Below are positions 12,209-23,100 of a DNA stretch of 64,000 nt, piece by piece. The notes beneath the pieces were generated by a model. It ran no database searches and was not told the origin of the DNA. It saw only the letters and a program-made list of their open reading frames with translations. The DNA is from Trogon surrucura (Eukaryota > Chordata > Aves > Trogoniformes > Trogonidae): NCBI GenBank assembly GCA_020746105.1, contig CM036619.1, positions 11,012,238 to 11,076,237 on the forward strand. Direction: 5' to 3'. How positions within the stretch are numbered: position 1 is the first letter of the stretch; each line of letters begins with the position of its first letter. The position numbers and the translations under genes were made by a program.

Positions 12209-14261
12209 GTAAGTTGGCCTCAGAAGCCCTTCAGTTAAGGTAAGACCTGATTTGCAAAAGAGAAAAAATAATTTGGGATAAGAGGGCCCTATGTGTATCC
12301 AAACATTTCTGAATAAGCTTTCTCCATTTTATATGGAAAAGTGCTCTCAATGATATAAAGTACAAATCCTTACCATGTAGAGACTGCAATGCACTGAAAT
12401 GCGGACTGAGGCTCATCCCTCTTGTGCTGAAGACTTTTTGGCCCTAATCGCTTTAAACAATAATTCCATCTTCGGTATCATCTCAGTGAAAAGCAGACAA
12501 TGAGCGAAGGGCAGAATCTGGCTGCTGGGCACTTAGGAGGAACACAGGGGACATTGCAACCGGTGGCCTCCATTTCTCAGACAGGCTGGGACAGGCTGGT
12601 GGAAGGAACAAGTCACCTGGGACAGAGAGGCCTGACAGATCTTCCTTGACCGACGCTGTCTGATGGCCCCAGGAAGGTAGCACAGCACAGCTGGCAAGTC
12701 AGAAAGGATGCGTGATGATCCAGAGGCAGGGATGTGAATCAGACTTTCAGCATACGAGGGTGGTTCCAAAAGCCATTGCTAGGGCTGCCTAGAGCCTGAA
12801 TCCCAGAAACATCTCCCAGGTGTCCATTGCTAATCTCTACTGTCTGAGCTGTCATACCCACCGGCAGTCTCACAGGGGTCAAAAATCAAAAACTTGGCTG
12901 AGAAGCAGGGAAATCTCAGGACATCTGCTTAATTGACCTGTCCTGTGAGCCTAACACACACATGCTGCAGGGACGGGCACCAGGGAAGTGCTTGCTGGTA
13001 CCACCCAATACATGCATTTGGGATGCAAAACACACACACTCAGACAAATGCAATATCTGGGAGAAACACAGCTCTGCCAGGTGTACAGGAGTCTCTATTC
13101 TGGGACAGAAACACAAAGCCACACCTGCAGTCTCCCATTGGGCAGAATAAATTGAGGTTTGGATCATAGCCCTTGGGCATTATTAGTATAGCCTAGCAGA
13201 TCCAACACTGGAGTGTTTCCCCTTAAGATTATAAAAGATGGAGGGGTTGGCTTTTTATTCTACAGATGGTTTTTTGGCACCAGCATTGGTAGTTTTTGTA
13301 AGCACATATAATTTAAAATGCGATTTTTAGAGGTGATTCACACCAGGATTTTCAGACACTTTGGCCAATACATCTTAAATAAGAAATTGTAGGCACCATG
13401 ATCTACAGATTGAATTTTGCAGAAGCAAAGGGGTAGAAAAATCAAGACTATCATTTAAACTCCAGGGAAATTAATCCAAGGTCCATAGATTTCCCACTCT
13501 CCACTGCTTCTTTTGAACAAGACAAATATGCCTGAGCAGTTAACTTCTCACTACTTGAATAAGTGAAACTGCCATGTATAAGGCTAAAGCTTCCACTTAG
13601 AGAGAGCGAAAGTAAAAAAAAGAGAGAACATTTAAAACTACTGCCAGATACAAAAGCTGAGACTTATTTGGCTCAAGATTTTCAGTCAGTCCATTAAATC
13701 AACAAAGACACACTTACAAGTTCCTATTTAGCTAAACACCCCCAATCTTAATATTTAAACATAAAAGTTTGGTTCAAGCCATTCCCAGTAAAGATGTTAT
13801 CAAAACTAAAAATGTCTTACATTGCTGGTAAATTTATTACTCAGAGAGTCTACTTGTCTGGTTTCTTGTCAGCCTACAGAGCTTTTCTGTTGGTGTTTTT
13901 TTGACAGCATAGTAACATTTTCTTTCTTCAATGCTTCATTAGCTCATCTTACTCATGCAATTTTCCCCATTTTATTTCATGTAAATCAAATTAATCATCA
14001 ACTCTATAATGCCATCAGCATACAAAGAGCCTTCTATAAAATAAAAAAATATCACATAGTAAACCCTCAAAACTGATGCTTACGCAGGTAGTGTAATTTG
14101 CTGGAGAACTACTCATAAGAGATATATAAAATTAAATGTTTTTATGAGGATAGAAGGACTTGGGAGGAATTTCAACAGGATCAGATTCTCTAGCCTATGG
14201 CTGAGGTAATGTGGTCAGGAAATATTTTCCAAACCAGAGGATTTTTGCCTCACTATACCTT
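12209..14261. other. Unassigned interval
   Basis: A moderately GC-richer patch lies at 12480-13150, with overlapping frames on both strands and no recognisable protein. The rest is AT-rich and featureless. No mobile element was identified. Confidence 0.5.
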
Positions 14262-14893
<632 letters not shown>

Positions 14894-14899
14894 CTGCTG

Positions 14900-16494
14900 T
14901 TCCCTTTTGAAAGTTTTATCAGTTTGAACACTTGGACATTCATAAATCCATGGGCCCTGATGGGATGCACCCACGGGTGCTGAGGGAGCTGGCGGGAGTC
15001 ATTGCTAGGCCACTCTCCATCATCTTTGGTAAGTCGTGGGTAACAGGTGAGGTGCCTGAAGACTGGAGGAAAGCGAATGTCACTCCAGTCTATAAGAAGG
15101 GTAGGAAGGATGACCCGAGTAACTACAGACCGGTCAGCCTCACCTCCATCCCTGGAAAGGTGATGGAACATCTTATCCTTGACACTGTCTCTAGGCATAT
15201 CAAGGATAAGAAGGTTATTAGGGGCAGTCAGCATGGCTTTGCCAAGGGGAAGTCATGTTTGACCAACCTGATAGCCTTTTACGAAGACATAACTAGGTGG
15301 ATGGATGGTGGCCATGCAGTGGACGTGGTCTACCTGGACATCAGCAAGGCCTTTGACACCGTCTCCCACAGCATCCTCATAGGTAAACTGAGGAAGTGTG
15401 GTCTGGATGACCAAGTAGTGAGGTGGGTCGAGAACTGGTTGAAGGGAAGAAGCCAGAGGGTTGTGGTCAATGGGGCCGAGTCTGGCTGGATGCCTGTGTC
15501 TAGTGGGGTCCCTCAGGGGTCAGTGCTTGGGCCGGTGCTGTTTAATATATTCATCAACGATCTGGATGAGGGATTAGAGAATGTTATCAGCAAACTTGCT
15601 GATGATACGAAGTTGGGGGGAGTGGTTGACACACCAGAAGGCTGTGCAGCCATTCAGAGAGACCTGGACAGGCTGGAGGGCTGGGCGGGGAGAAATCTGA
15701 TGAAGTTTAATAAGGGCAAGTGTAGAGTTTTGCACTTGGGAAAAAATAACCCCATGTGCCAATATAGGTTGGGGACTGCCCTGCTGGAGAGCAGTGCAGG
15801 GGAAAGGGACCTGGGGGTTCTAGTGGACAGCAGGATGACCATGAGCCAGCAGTGTGCCCTCGTGGCCAAGAAGGCCAATGGCATCCTGGGGTGTATTAGA
15901 AGGGGAGTAGCAAGTAGGTCAAGAGAGGTCCTCCTGCCCCTCTACTCTGCCCTGGTGAGGCCGCATCTGGAATATTGTGTCCAGTTCTGGGCCCCTCAGT
16001 TCAAGAAGGACAGGGAGCTGCTTGAGAGAGTCCAGCGTAGAGCCACAAAGATGGTGAAGGGAGTGGAGCATCTCCCTTATGAGGAAAGGCTGAAGGAGCT
16101 GGATCTCTTTAGCTTGGAGAAGAGGAGGCTGAGGGGTGACCTCATCAATGTTTATAAATATGTCAAGGGGGAATGTCAGGAGGATGGAGCCAGGCTCTTT
16201 TCAGCGGCGTCCACTGACAGGACAAGGGGCAATGGGTGGAAGCTGGAACACAGGAGGTTCCAGAAAAATATGAGGAAAAACTTTTTCACTGTGAGGGTGA
16301 CTGAGCACTGGAACAGGCTGCCTAGGGAGGTTGTGGAATCTCCATCTCTTGAGACATTCAAAACCCGCCTGGACGCGTTCCTGTGCGCTCTAGTGTAGGT
16401 GATCCTGCTCTGGCAGGGGGGTTGGACTAGATGATCTTTGAGGTCCCTTCCAACCTTTAACATTCTGTGATTCTGTGATTCTGTGATTCTGTGA
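14900..16494 (+). mobile_element. Young CR1 LINE, 5'-truncated, best preserved copy
   Basis: The element begins within ORF2 just 3' of the TTTC tract and runs through an uninterrupted reverse transcriptase and C-terminal domain to the stop at 16396-16398. A 3' UTR of about 60 bases follows (GTAGGTGATCCTGCTCTGGC, then GGTTGGACTAGATGATC), and then a tail of four ATTCTGTG units ending near 16494. ORF1 and the endonuclease part of ORF2 are missing, the usual result of incomplete target-primed reverse transcription. The undamaged frame and intact tail make it the youngest insertion in the window. Pieces at 20.2 and 62.5 kb share its 3' UTR and are the same subfamily. Confidence 0.96.
14911..16398 (+). 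CDS. CR1 ORF2 fragment: reverse transcriptase and C-terminal domain
   Basis: This is the RNA-directed DNA polymerase of a CR1 non-LTR retrotransposon, which copies the element's RNA at a nicked target site. The frame opens after TGA at 14908 and has no genuine start; 14932 is only the first TTG. Counting 488 residues from 14932, NYRPVSL is at 64-70 and KGKSCLTNL at 106-113. Motif [10 protein letters not shown] is at 134-142 with both Asp present, motif [12 protein letters not shown] at 191-201 and motif C LADD at 222-225. Most CR1 copies have FADD in motif C; here Phe is Leu, but the two catalytic Asp remain. A conserved CR1 C-terminal region follows at about 305-480 ([32 protein letters not shown]). 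The N-terminal endonuclease domain is absent, so the product could not mobilise itself. The host has no known use for it. Confidence 0.93.
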   Translation, partial: KFYQFEHLDIHKSMGPDGMHPRVLRELAGVIARPLSIIFGKSWVTGEVPEDWRKANVTPVYKKGRKDDPSNYRPVSLTSIPGKVMEHLILDTVSRHIKDKKVIRGSQHGFAKGKSCLTNLIAFYEDITRWMDGGHAVDVVYLDISKAFDTVSHSILIGKLRKCGLDDQVVRWVENWLKGRSQRVVVNGAESGWMPVSSGVPQGSVLGPVLFNIFINDLDEGLENVISKLADDTKLGGVVDTPEGCAAIQRDLDRLEGWAGRNLMKFNKGKCRVLHLGKNNPMCQYRLGTALLESSAGERDLGVLVDSRMTMSQQCALVAKKANGILGCIRRGVASRSREVLLPLYSALVRPHLEYCVQFWAPQFKKDRELLERVQRRATKMVKGVEHLPYEERLKELDLFSLEKRRLRGDLINVYKYVKGECQEDGARLFSAASTDRTRGNGWKLEHRRFQKNMRKNFFTVRVTEHWNRLPREVVESPSLETFKTRLDAFLCALV

Positions 16495-17474
16495 AAGTAT
16501 GTGCCACAAGCAGAATATTCTGTTTATTCACCAGAACATTCAAGTGAACTACAAGCAGTTTACAACTTTGCATGTGAGAATTTTCTCATTCCCTGCAAGA
16601 CCAAAAATGACAGCAGAAGCCAGCAGCGGGGTTGTCAGTGCAGACATGAATCTGACTGCATGAAAGAGGTTTTAGGAAGAGGTTTGCACTCACTCACAGC
16701 CACGGACAACAAATGTGCACAGGTTAGGTGAAAAGGGGAAGCAAAAGCCCAGAAACAGGGTGCTAGGACAGGACCTGGGGTGACCTGGCAGAGATCCCTC
16801 TCATGGCCTGGGTATCTCCCCACCTCTCCCTGTTGAGGACAAGCTCTCCTTGCACAGGCAGGGTGCAAGGCAGAGAGATGGAAAGCAGAGGCAGGGGGTT
16901 GTGAGGATCAGTGCATTAAACACCCTTGTAAATCACAGTTAAAGGGTCTGGAAAAAGCAGGTCAGCTAGGAAGAACACTTTTTCAGTTATTAATCCTGTT
17001 ATATATCAGGTAACTGATATTCACATGCATAGATACATATGTGCATATGAACAAAATTCACTATTTTTAATATAACACTAAAATACAACACTAAATACAA
17101 CACTAAACCAGTGAGAAAGCAAACGGCTGAATGCTGAGCAAGCAGACAAGACAAAACAGTGTAAACCATACCTAGCAAACCCTCAGGGGTCTTTCCCAAG
17201 CATGATCAATAACAGGTTAGTCTTCTGAGGAGAAAGAATTTCTTCTAGGACAGACAGGCAGCATCAACTGAGATTTGTCTCTCACAGACAGGGTATATAG
17301 GAAAAGGTTTCCAAATGTCACTGTATAACTAGCAAAACTGGTGACTTGTAGTATTGTCTCATACATACTGAAAGTGATGAGAGGGGTCTTAAAATGTGCA
17401 AGCTAACCCAGGGATAAAATGTTGAATTGGTATGAGTACAATGATACAGAAGAAGCAACATCTGTGAGAAATTT

Positions 17475-17494
17475 AAAAAAAAAAAAAAAAAAAA
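17475..17494. repeat. A20 homopolymer
   Basis: There is an uninterrupted run of 20 A. No upstream AATAAA and no gene-like sequence precede it, so it is not treated as a retrocopy tail. Confidence 0.95.
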
Positions 17495-18021
17495 GTGGCT
17501 GATCAAAATCTCAGGGAGAAACTTGGTCCCAGTTTCATTAAAAAGAAGCTTTCACCTGCAACTAATGCTCTTGCTTGCAAATGCCTTTTGGTTTTAACAG
17601 AGAGAGAAAGCTGGACTTAGAGAAGATCACTGCTCATGGCAGGGAGAGCACTAATTAGCCAGCAGGGACCCTGGGGAGTAGATTTGTGTATAGCTGTGAA
17701 GCTCAACATTTCTTGCCAAATTTTCTGTCAGTCTGAAGTGAGGTAGGACCCATAGCCAGAAGCAGTCTTTTCTCACTGTATCAGCGCTTTCAGCTCTGTC
17801 TGCAGCTGGGAAGTATAGTGGCTTCTAAGAGTTAAGAAATTATCTTCCAGTTTTTCATGAGAGAGTTCAGTTTTCCTTCTCATTCTGGATTGCATTTCCA
17901 ACACTTTTGCCAGTAAAGAAAAAAAGCTGTGAGTACCATACTAGTCAGTGCTAGCAAGCCTTCAACACAGTTCATTCTCCAGACTCCTCTCCCTTGGCCT
18001 TCACAGAGACAATTCAAGGGG

Positions 18022-18047
18022 AAAAAAAAAAAAAGAAAAAAAAAAAA
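18022..18047. repeat. A-rich homopolymer block
   Basis: Thirteen A, one G and twelve A in a row. It is simple sequence, with no associated element seen. Confidence 0.95.
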
Positions 18048-18259
18048 GGTAGGTTTCAACATCTTTTACTCCAGTTCTTGCCTGTGGTTTGCCCTCAAAA
18101 TGCACAGACTAACATAACAGTAAACCATGGCCAAGCACCTGACACATCTCTAATTATCATTGTTCTTGCAGTTTTACTGTTGATTTTTCCCCTGTGAAAT
18201 CATCCTTTTTAAGTCAGAACACTCACTGTGTCTTAAAGCTATTTCTGCTGCATCTTTTC

Positions 18260-19072
18260 ACAGAATCTCAGAACCATTGGAATTGGAAGGGACTTCTAGA
18301 AATTATCTAGTCCAACCGCCCTGCTAAAGCAGGATTGCCTGGAGCACATCACCCAGGACTGCATTCAGGTGGGTTTTGAAAGTCTGCAGAGATGGAGACT
18401 CCACAGCCTCCCTGGGCAGCCTGCGCCAGGGCTCTGTCACTCTCACGGTAAAGAAGTTCTTCCTCATATTTCAGTGAAACTTCCTGTGTTCCAGCTCGTG
18501 CCCTCTGCCTCTTGTCCTGTCATTCGGCACAAGTGAAAAGAGTTCAGCTCCATCCTTTCTTTAGAAATTTATAGACATTGATAAGGTCTCCTCTCAGCCT
18601 TCTCTTCTCCAGGCTAAATAGCCCCAGCTTTCTCAATCTTTCCTTGTAAGAGAGATGCTCCAGACTCCCAGTCATCTTTGTTGCTGTCCGCTGGACGTCT
18701 CCAGTAGTTCCCTGTCTCTCTTGAACTGAGGAGTCCAAACCAGGACACAGTATTCCAGATGTGGCCTCACCAGGGCAGAATAGAGGGGGAGGATGACCTC
18801 TCTTGACCTACCTGCCACACTTTTCTTAGTGCACCTCAGGATGCCATTGGCCTACTTGGCAACAAGGGCACATTACTGGCTCATTGTTAACTTATTATAT
18901 ACCAGGACTCCAAGATCCTTCTCAGGACTGCTTTCCAGCAGGTCTACCCCTAACATATATTGATGCATGGGGTTGTTCCTCCCCAGGTGCAGAACCCTGC
19001 ATTTGCCCTTGTTGAATTTTGTTAGTTTCCTCTCTGCGCAACACTTCAGCTTGTCCAGGTTCAACATCATTT
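18260..19072 (-). mobile_element. CR1 LINE, 3' third, degraded
   Basis: On the minus strand this runs from within the ORF2 C-terminal domain (starting about 19070) to the 3' end at 18260. Translated landmarks are [20 protein letters not shown] (about 18960-19020), SPEKDLGVLVYNKLTMSQ (18873-18930) and [20 protein letters not shown] (18590-18650). The 3' UTR keeps the antisense of GGACTAGATAATTTCTAGAAG, with only a decayed tail repeat. The frame is broken around 18740-18870. The subfamily is near the young one at 14.9 kb but older. Confidence 0.92.
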
Positions 19073-20175
19073 TTTTTCTACCTGATCACATCGTAACACC
19101 CTTGTAACAGATGGTAGTAGCTACTTATTCATTCCAGAGAAAATCTTCAGATAACCAAGAATTTACTGCAAAACTCTGCCCTTCATTTCTCTTACTCATT
19201 CTTTTACGTAATTGCAGCTGACTAGGGTGGAAATTTGTAGAAGGTAAATGCTGAGTAAAGCTGTCTCCTTGCATTAACCTCATTTCCAGAAGAGAAATCT
19301 TTCTGAACTTTTAGCAGACTTACTTTATGATTTCGTATTCTTTCAGGTTTTCTTATCCATACGTGTTAAAACTTCCCTTGTAAAAACCTGATCCTGCATT
19401 GATATCAGCTCATAGGAATTGTAGTCATGCCAGGAGCCCCATTTTTAGTGGGAATGAGACATAACAAAGCTGTTGTTTCCAACAGCTTGATGAAAAACAA
19501 GTACCTTACAAGCAGGAGACATTGATTACTTCCATGAACAAGTCTTTTTAAGTTTCTGGAAGCTCCAGGGTCTTCATACACAGGTTCAGGTGGTCCTACT
19601 AGCTCCGTGTCAGCATCACCACCAGGTTGGGAAGAAAGAGGGGACACAGGAAAGGCTCAAGACATGGCCAATTTGCTCAAGAGAGGCTTGGTCGTAAAAA
19701 GATTGGGAGCTGCCCATGGTGATACACTGCTGCCAGGCCCTGCTCCACTCCTGGCACAGAGGGAAGAAGTCCATTTATCCCTACCCACCTCCAATTAAAG
19801 AAGATGTGGGATTTTTACCCGGACAACATGTATCTGCCCAGAAGCAGGGAGGATGGAGAGTGTGAGCGCTCTCATTGAGAATGGATTTTGTGTTAGGTCT
19901 GGTGAAATCTGGGCCTCACTGGTGAGTGATGCTCAAAATCTGTTTCAGAGGTGGGACAGCATGAGTTTGCAAAGCAGGCTGCCGTCCCGCATCACACACG
20001 TTGGTGGTTGGTCTGCGATCCTGGGAAAATTGTGATCCTACAAGGGCTTCAGGTTTCTATGAAGTCAATAGAAGAAACCAAAGGAAAAAGCCCATTTCCT
20101 GTAGGATTTAACTTCCTACATGAGTATCTTCATCTCTTGGTAAAAAAGAGGAATCATCATATGAAAACAGACTAA
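19073..20175. other. Unassigned interval
   Basis: Nothing recognisable is present. Frames are under 85 codons, with no repeat or splice-bounded segment. Confidence 0.5.
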
Positions 20176-20287
20176 AACCTGTGTGACCTACTGTAGGTGA
20201 TCCTGCTCTGGCAGGGGGGGCTGGACTAGACGATCTTTTGAGGTTCCTTCCAACCCTGAACATTCTGTGATTCTGTGATTCTGTGAA
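20176..20287 (+). mobile_element. Young CR1 LINE, extreme 3' end
   Basis: Only about 110 bases are left: CCTGTGTGACCTACTGTAGG, the CTGCTCTGGCAGGGGGGGCT segment, GACTAGACGATCTTTTGAGG and three ATTCTGTG tail units. It is near-identical in design to the 3' end at 16.40-16.49 kb and to that at 62.70-62.81 kb, so it belongs to the same young subfamily with extreme 5' truncation. Confidence 0.94.
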
Positions 20288-22990
20288 CCTGCAGAGACAC
20301 ACTGTAGCATGAGATGTAGGGCAGGGAATATTTTTACATTTTTCTTGCATGCTCCACTGAGGGGACACAGTATTTTCACAGCACATCTCGCAGTCTCAGT
20401 TTAAAGTTTCACTCTTGGCTTCCACTTGTGATGTCTTTCCACCCCCCTCCCTTGACATCACCTCTAGCTGTGTCTGCTGCATTTCCCTTGCCATGGTCCT
20501 CTGCACCGGTTGCACAGATAACAGCCAGACAAAGGCAGGCCCGAGGGCCAAAGGCAGCATCTCTTTCTGAATACAGATTACATGGCTGAAGTCACGAGGT
20601 GAAGTTTACACAGGATAAACTTTTCCTGTGTCAGGAAAAGCAGACACTTGCACTGGACTCAGGAGGCTTTATAAGGACTCTGACGTTTGTCCTTAGTTTT
20701 AGTTTGGCTTTGTGCAAGAGTGGCTAATGAAGCTCTTGGAAAATAGGTAGCGTAGGGTTATTGCACAAGGGCCCACAGTCTCTTCTTGTCAAAGGAGAGC
20801 TGTCTGTTTCCTGATGCCTCTCCATATTCTTCTGGGTTGCACACCTACTAACAGAGACAGAGAACACCGTACACCAAATTTTTGGCTGTGCTTTTGCAAC
20901 TGCTGTGGGGCAAACTTTGTTGAGATTTCCCAGCAGCAGGAGGACATCCAGTATCGCACCATCCCAAATAATGCCTTGCTCCAGGAACGCACTGGGAATG
21001 TGCCCTGCACAAGCCCATAGCCTGCTGCTGCAACAGCTCCATGAGGGTCACTGAACCGATGTTGTTCTCATTTGTTGCAGTGAGTCAAATTATCCATCTG
21101 GTGCAGGGATATAGAAAACAGTGGCATGTGAGCTTCACCAAAGTATTGAGTCTTCATGAACACTGGACAAAGTGAGGTATCTGAATCTTGAAGTCCTATA
21201 GTTATTATAAAGAATATTTCAAACTCCCTTTGAACGAGTAAGTTTTGAAGAGGAAGGTACTGAGATTTGCTCCCCTTTTTGTTGGAGGTCTGCAAACCGT
21301 GACTTTGCAGGGCAGGAAAGTTTCTTCTCCCCCAAAGAACTGGAAAACCAGAGGTGTTCTTCCTCCCAACCTCTCTTAACTCTCTGCCCTGCCATCAGAT
21401 TTCTCAGTGTTGCACCTTCAGTGGAAATATGCCCTCAGGTTTGCCCTCACTGGCAACACTTTCATACTTACCCTTCTAAGAGGGTTTCCCCAGCAAAGAT
21501 CGGGTGCCCTGTAATAACTTAATGAGACATATTGGTGAGGTTCAAGAGGGAGGACACTACCCAGCTCCAGTCGCCTCTGGAGCAGCACAGGCAGAAACTG
21601 CTCCCCCAAGACAAAGGAGACACAACTATCCCAGCCCACAGAAAGGAAAAGTATTGGATTCTTATAACATATGAATATATACCCCAAGTAGATGTCACAT
21701 ACAAGCTATTTTATGCATCCTAGATCTTTTTTTATGTAAAGTATGAAATAATAGCAGAGTAACAATTTTATTATTCCACAAGATTGTGTCACCTCCAAAA
21801 CACAGGTAGCTACAGGACAATGTCTCTGGTTGGTTGCTTCAGCAGTGCGATCAGAAAGGCTGTTACACGTGACTTAGATGCTCTGTAATATAAGAAACAA
21901 GGGAGAGATTTGACAACAGAGTTGCAGGTCATTTTTCCCCTGACACTCTCCTGTGCCTGTGGTGTGAATCTACAGATATTCTAAAACTGGTGATCTTCAG
22001 GCTTCATGAAGACTCAATGATTAAATCGTCATCTATGACACCGAAATTAAAAATAGATAAATATTAGATCGGCCTGTACATTCTCTTTTTACCTACCTTG
22101 CATTGTACAGTGGTCTTCTCAGCTGATTTTTAAAGGACAAATAAAACATGGATCTATTGATTTGCGAATGGTTCTGACATTTTCACTGCATTTGTCACCT
22201 TCCTGCCACAACCAATCCTGCCCTCACTTACCCCTACTTTGTATGTGGGTAAGATACCCCCATTTAATACCCCCATCTCCATCATTGCATCCCCCTGATA
22301 ACTTCAAATACTAATTAAGTGGTTGTAGACAGGAACAACTTCAGCATCCACATAGCCCACAACACTCAACTCTGATACGAATTTTAATTATTCACGTAAT
22401 TCAGTTTCCTTGTCTCGAATAACACATTTTTGGCATCATAAGTCTCAGAACAGCATGATGCTCGCTAGACTCAGGCTCACCTTTGCCAGGCAGAGATGGT
22501 CTGTCAAGTCTATAAACTCTGTTGTAGTGGCCACCGAGTCACAAGGTCATTAGTAAGAGCTTGCCAGCACGCCACACTGTGAGTTATATCTAATAGGCCA
22601 TCTGCTGTCACACTTCTTAAAATATTTTCCTATTACTTCTCCTTCCTGTTCTATTTCCATGGAGCAAAGCAATTCTTGGCAGATCTGTAACCAACAGAAC
22701 CCATTTTTGCAAATAAAAGAGCAGACACATAGTTGTTGCCTTTCCCACTACCCCCAAAGGTCTGGTACTTCTTATCATCCTTGCTGACATTTTAACAGTG
22801 CTGACTGCTGTTAGGGATCACCATTAGGATTCCTAGTCACAAGCCAGTGCCTTATTTTACTAGGCACTCTAACAACAGAGCACAAATGCTACACCCCAAA
22901 TGGTTGCAGCATAAATACGTTCACAGGGCAATTCCCTTCTCACTCAGCATGAATTCTCTTTTGGGACCAGCCTCCCAATTCTCACTGCTG
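20288..22990. other. Unassigned interval
   Basis: No gene or mobile element was recognised. Frames at 20790-21050 overlap on both strands without motifs. AT-rich sequence predominates after 21700. Confidence 0.5.
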
Positions 22991-23054
22991 ACATTTACTA
23001 GCCTTTATCAGGTCCTGCTCTTTCTGAATGCCTAATTCCTCCTTCTTTTCCTTT

Positions 23055-23100
23055 ATTTGCATGCTCAAAACTAAGTTATTTGCATGCTCAAAACTAAGTT
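23055..23100. repeat. Exact 23-bp tandem duplication carrying an octamer motif
   Basis: The 23-base unit starting ATTTGCATGCTCAAAACTAA occurs twice, back to back and without mismatch (23055-23077 and 23078-23100). Each copy carries ATTTGCAT, the classical POU-factor octamer. The exact identity implies a recent duplication. Any regulatory role is inference. Confidence 0.9.

Larger units (their letters stand above)
16495..18258. other. Unassigned interval with homopolymer runs
   Basis: No gene is recognisable. Features are an A20 run at 17475-17494, an A13-G-A12 block at 18022-18047, and a short repeated ACAACACTAAA-type motif near 17087-17107. Open frames are short. Confidence 0.5.
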
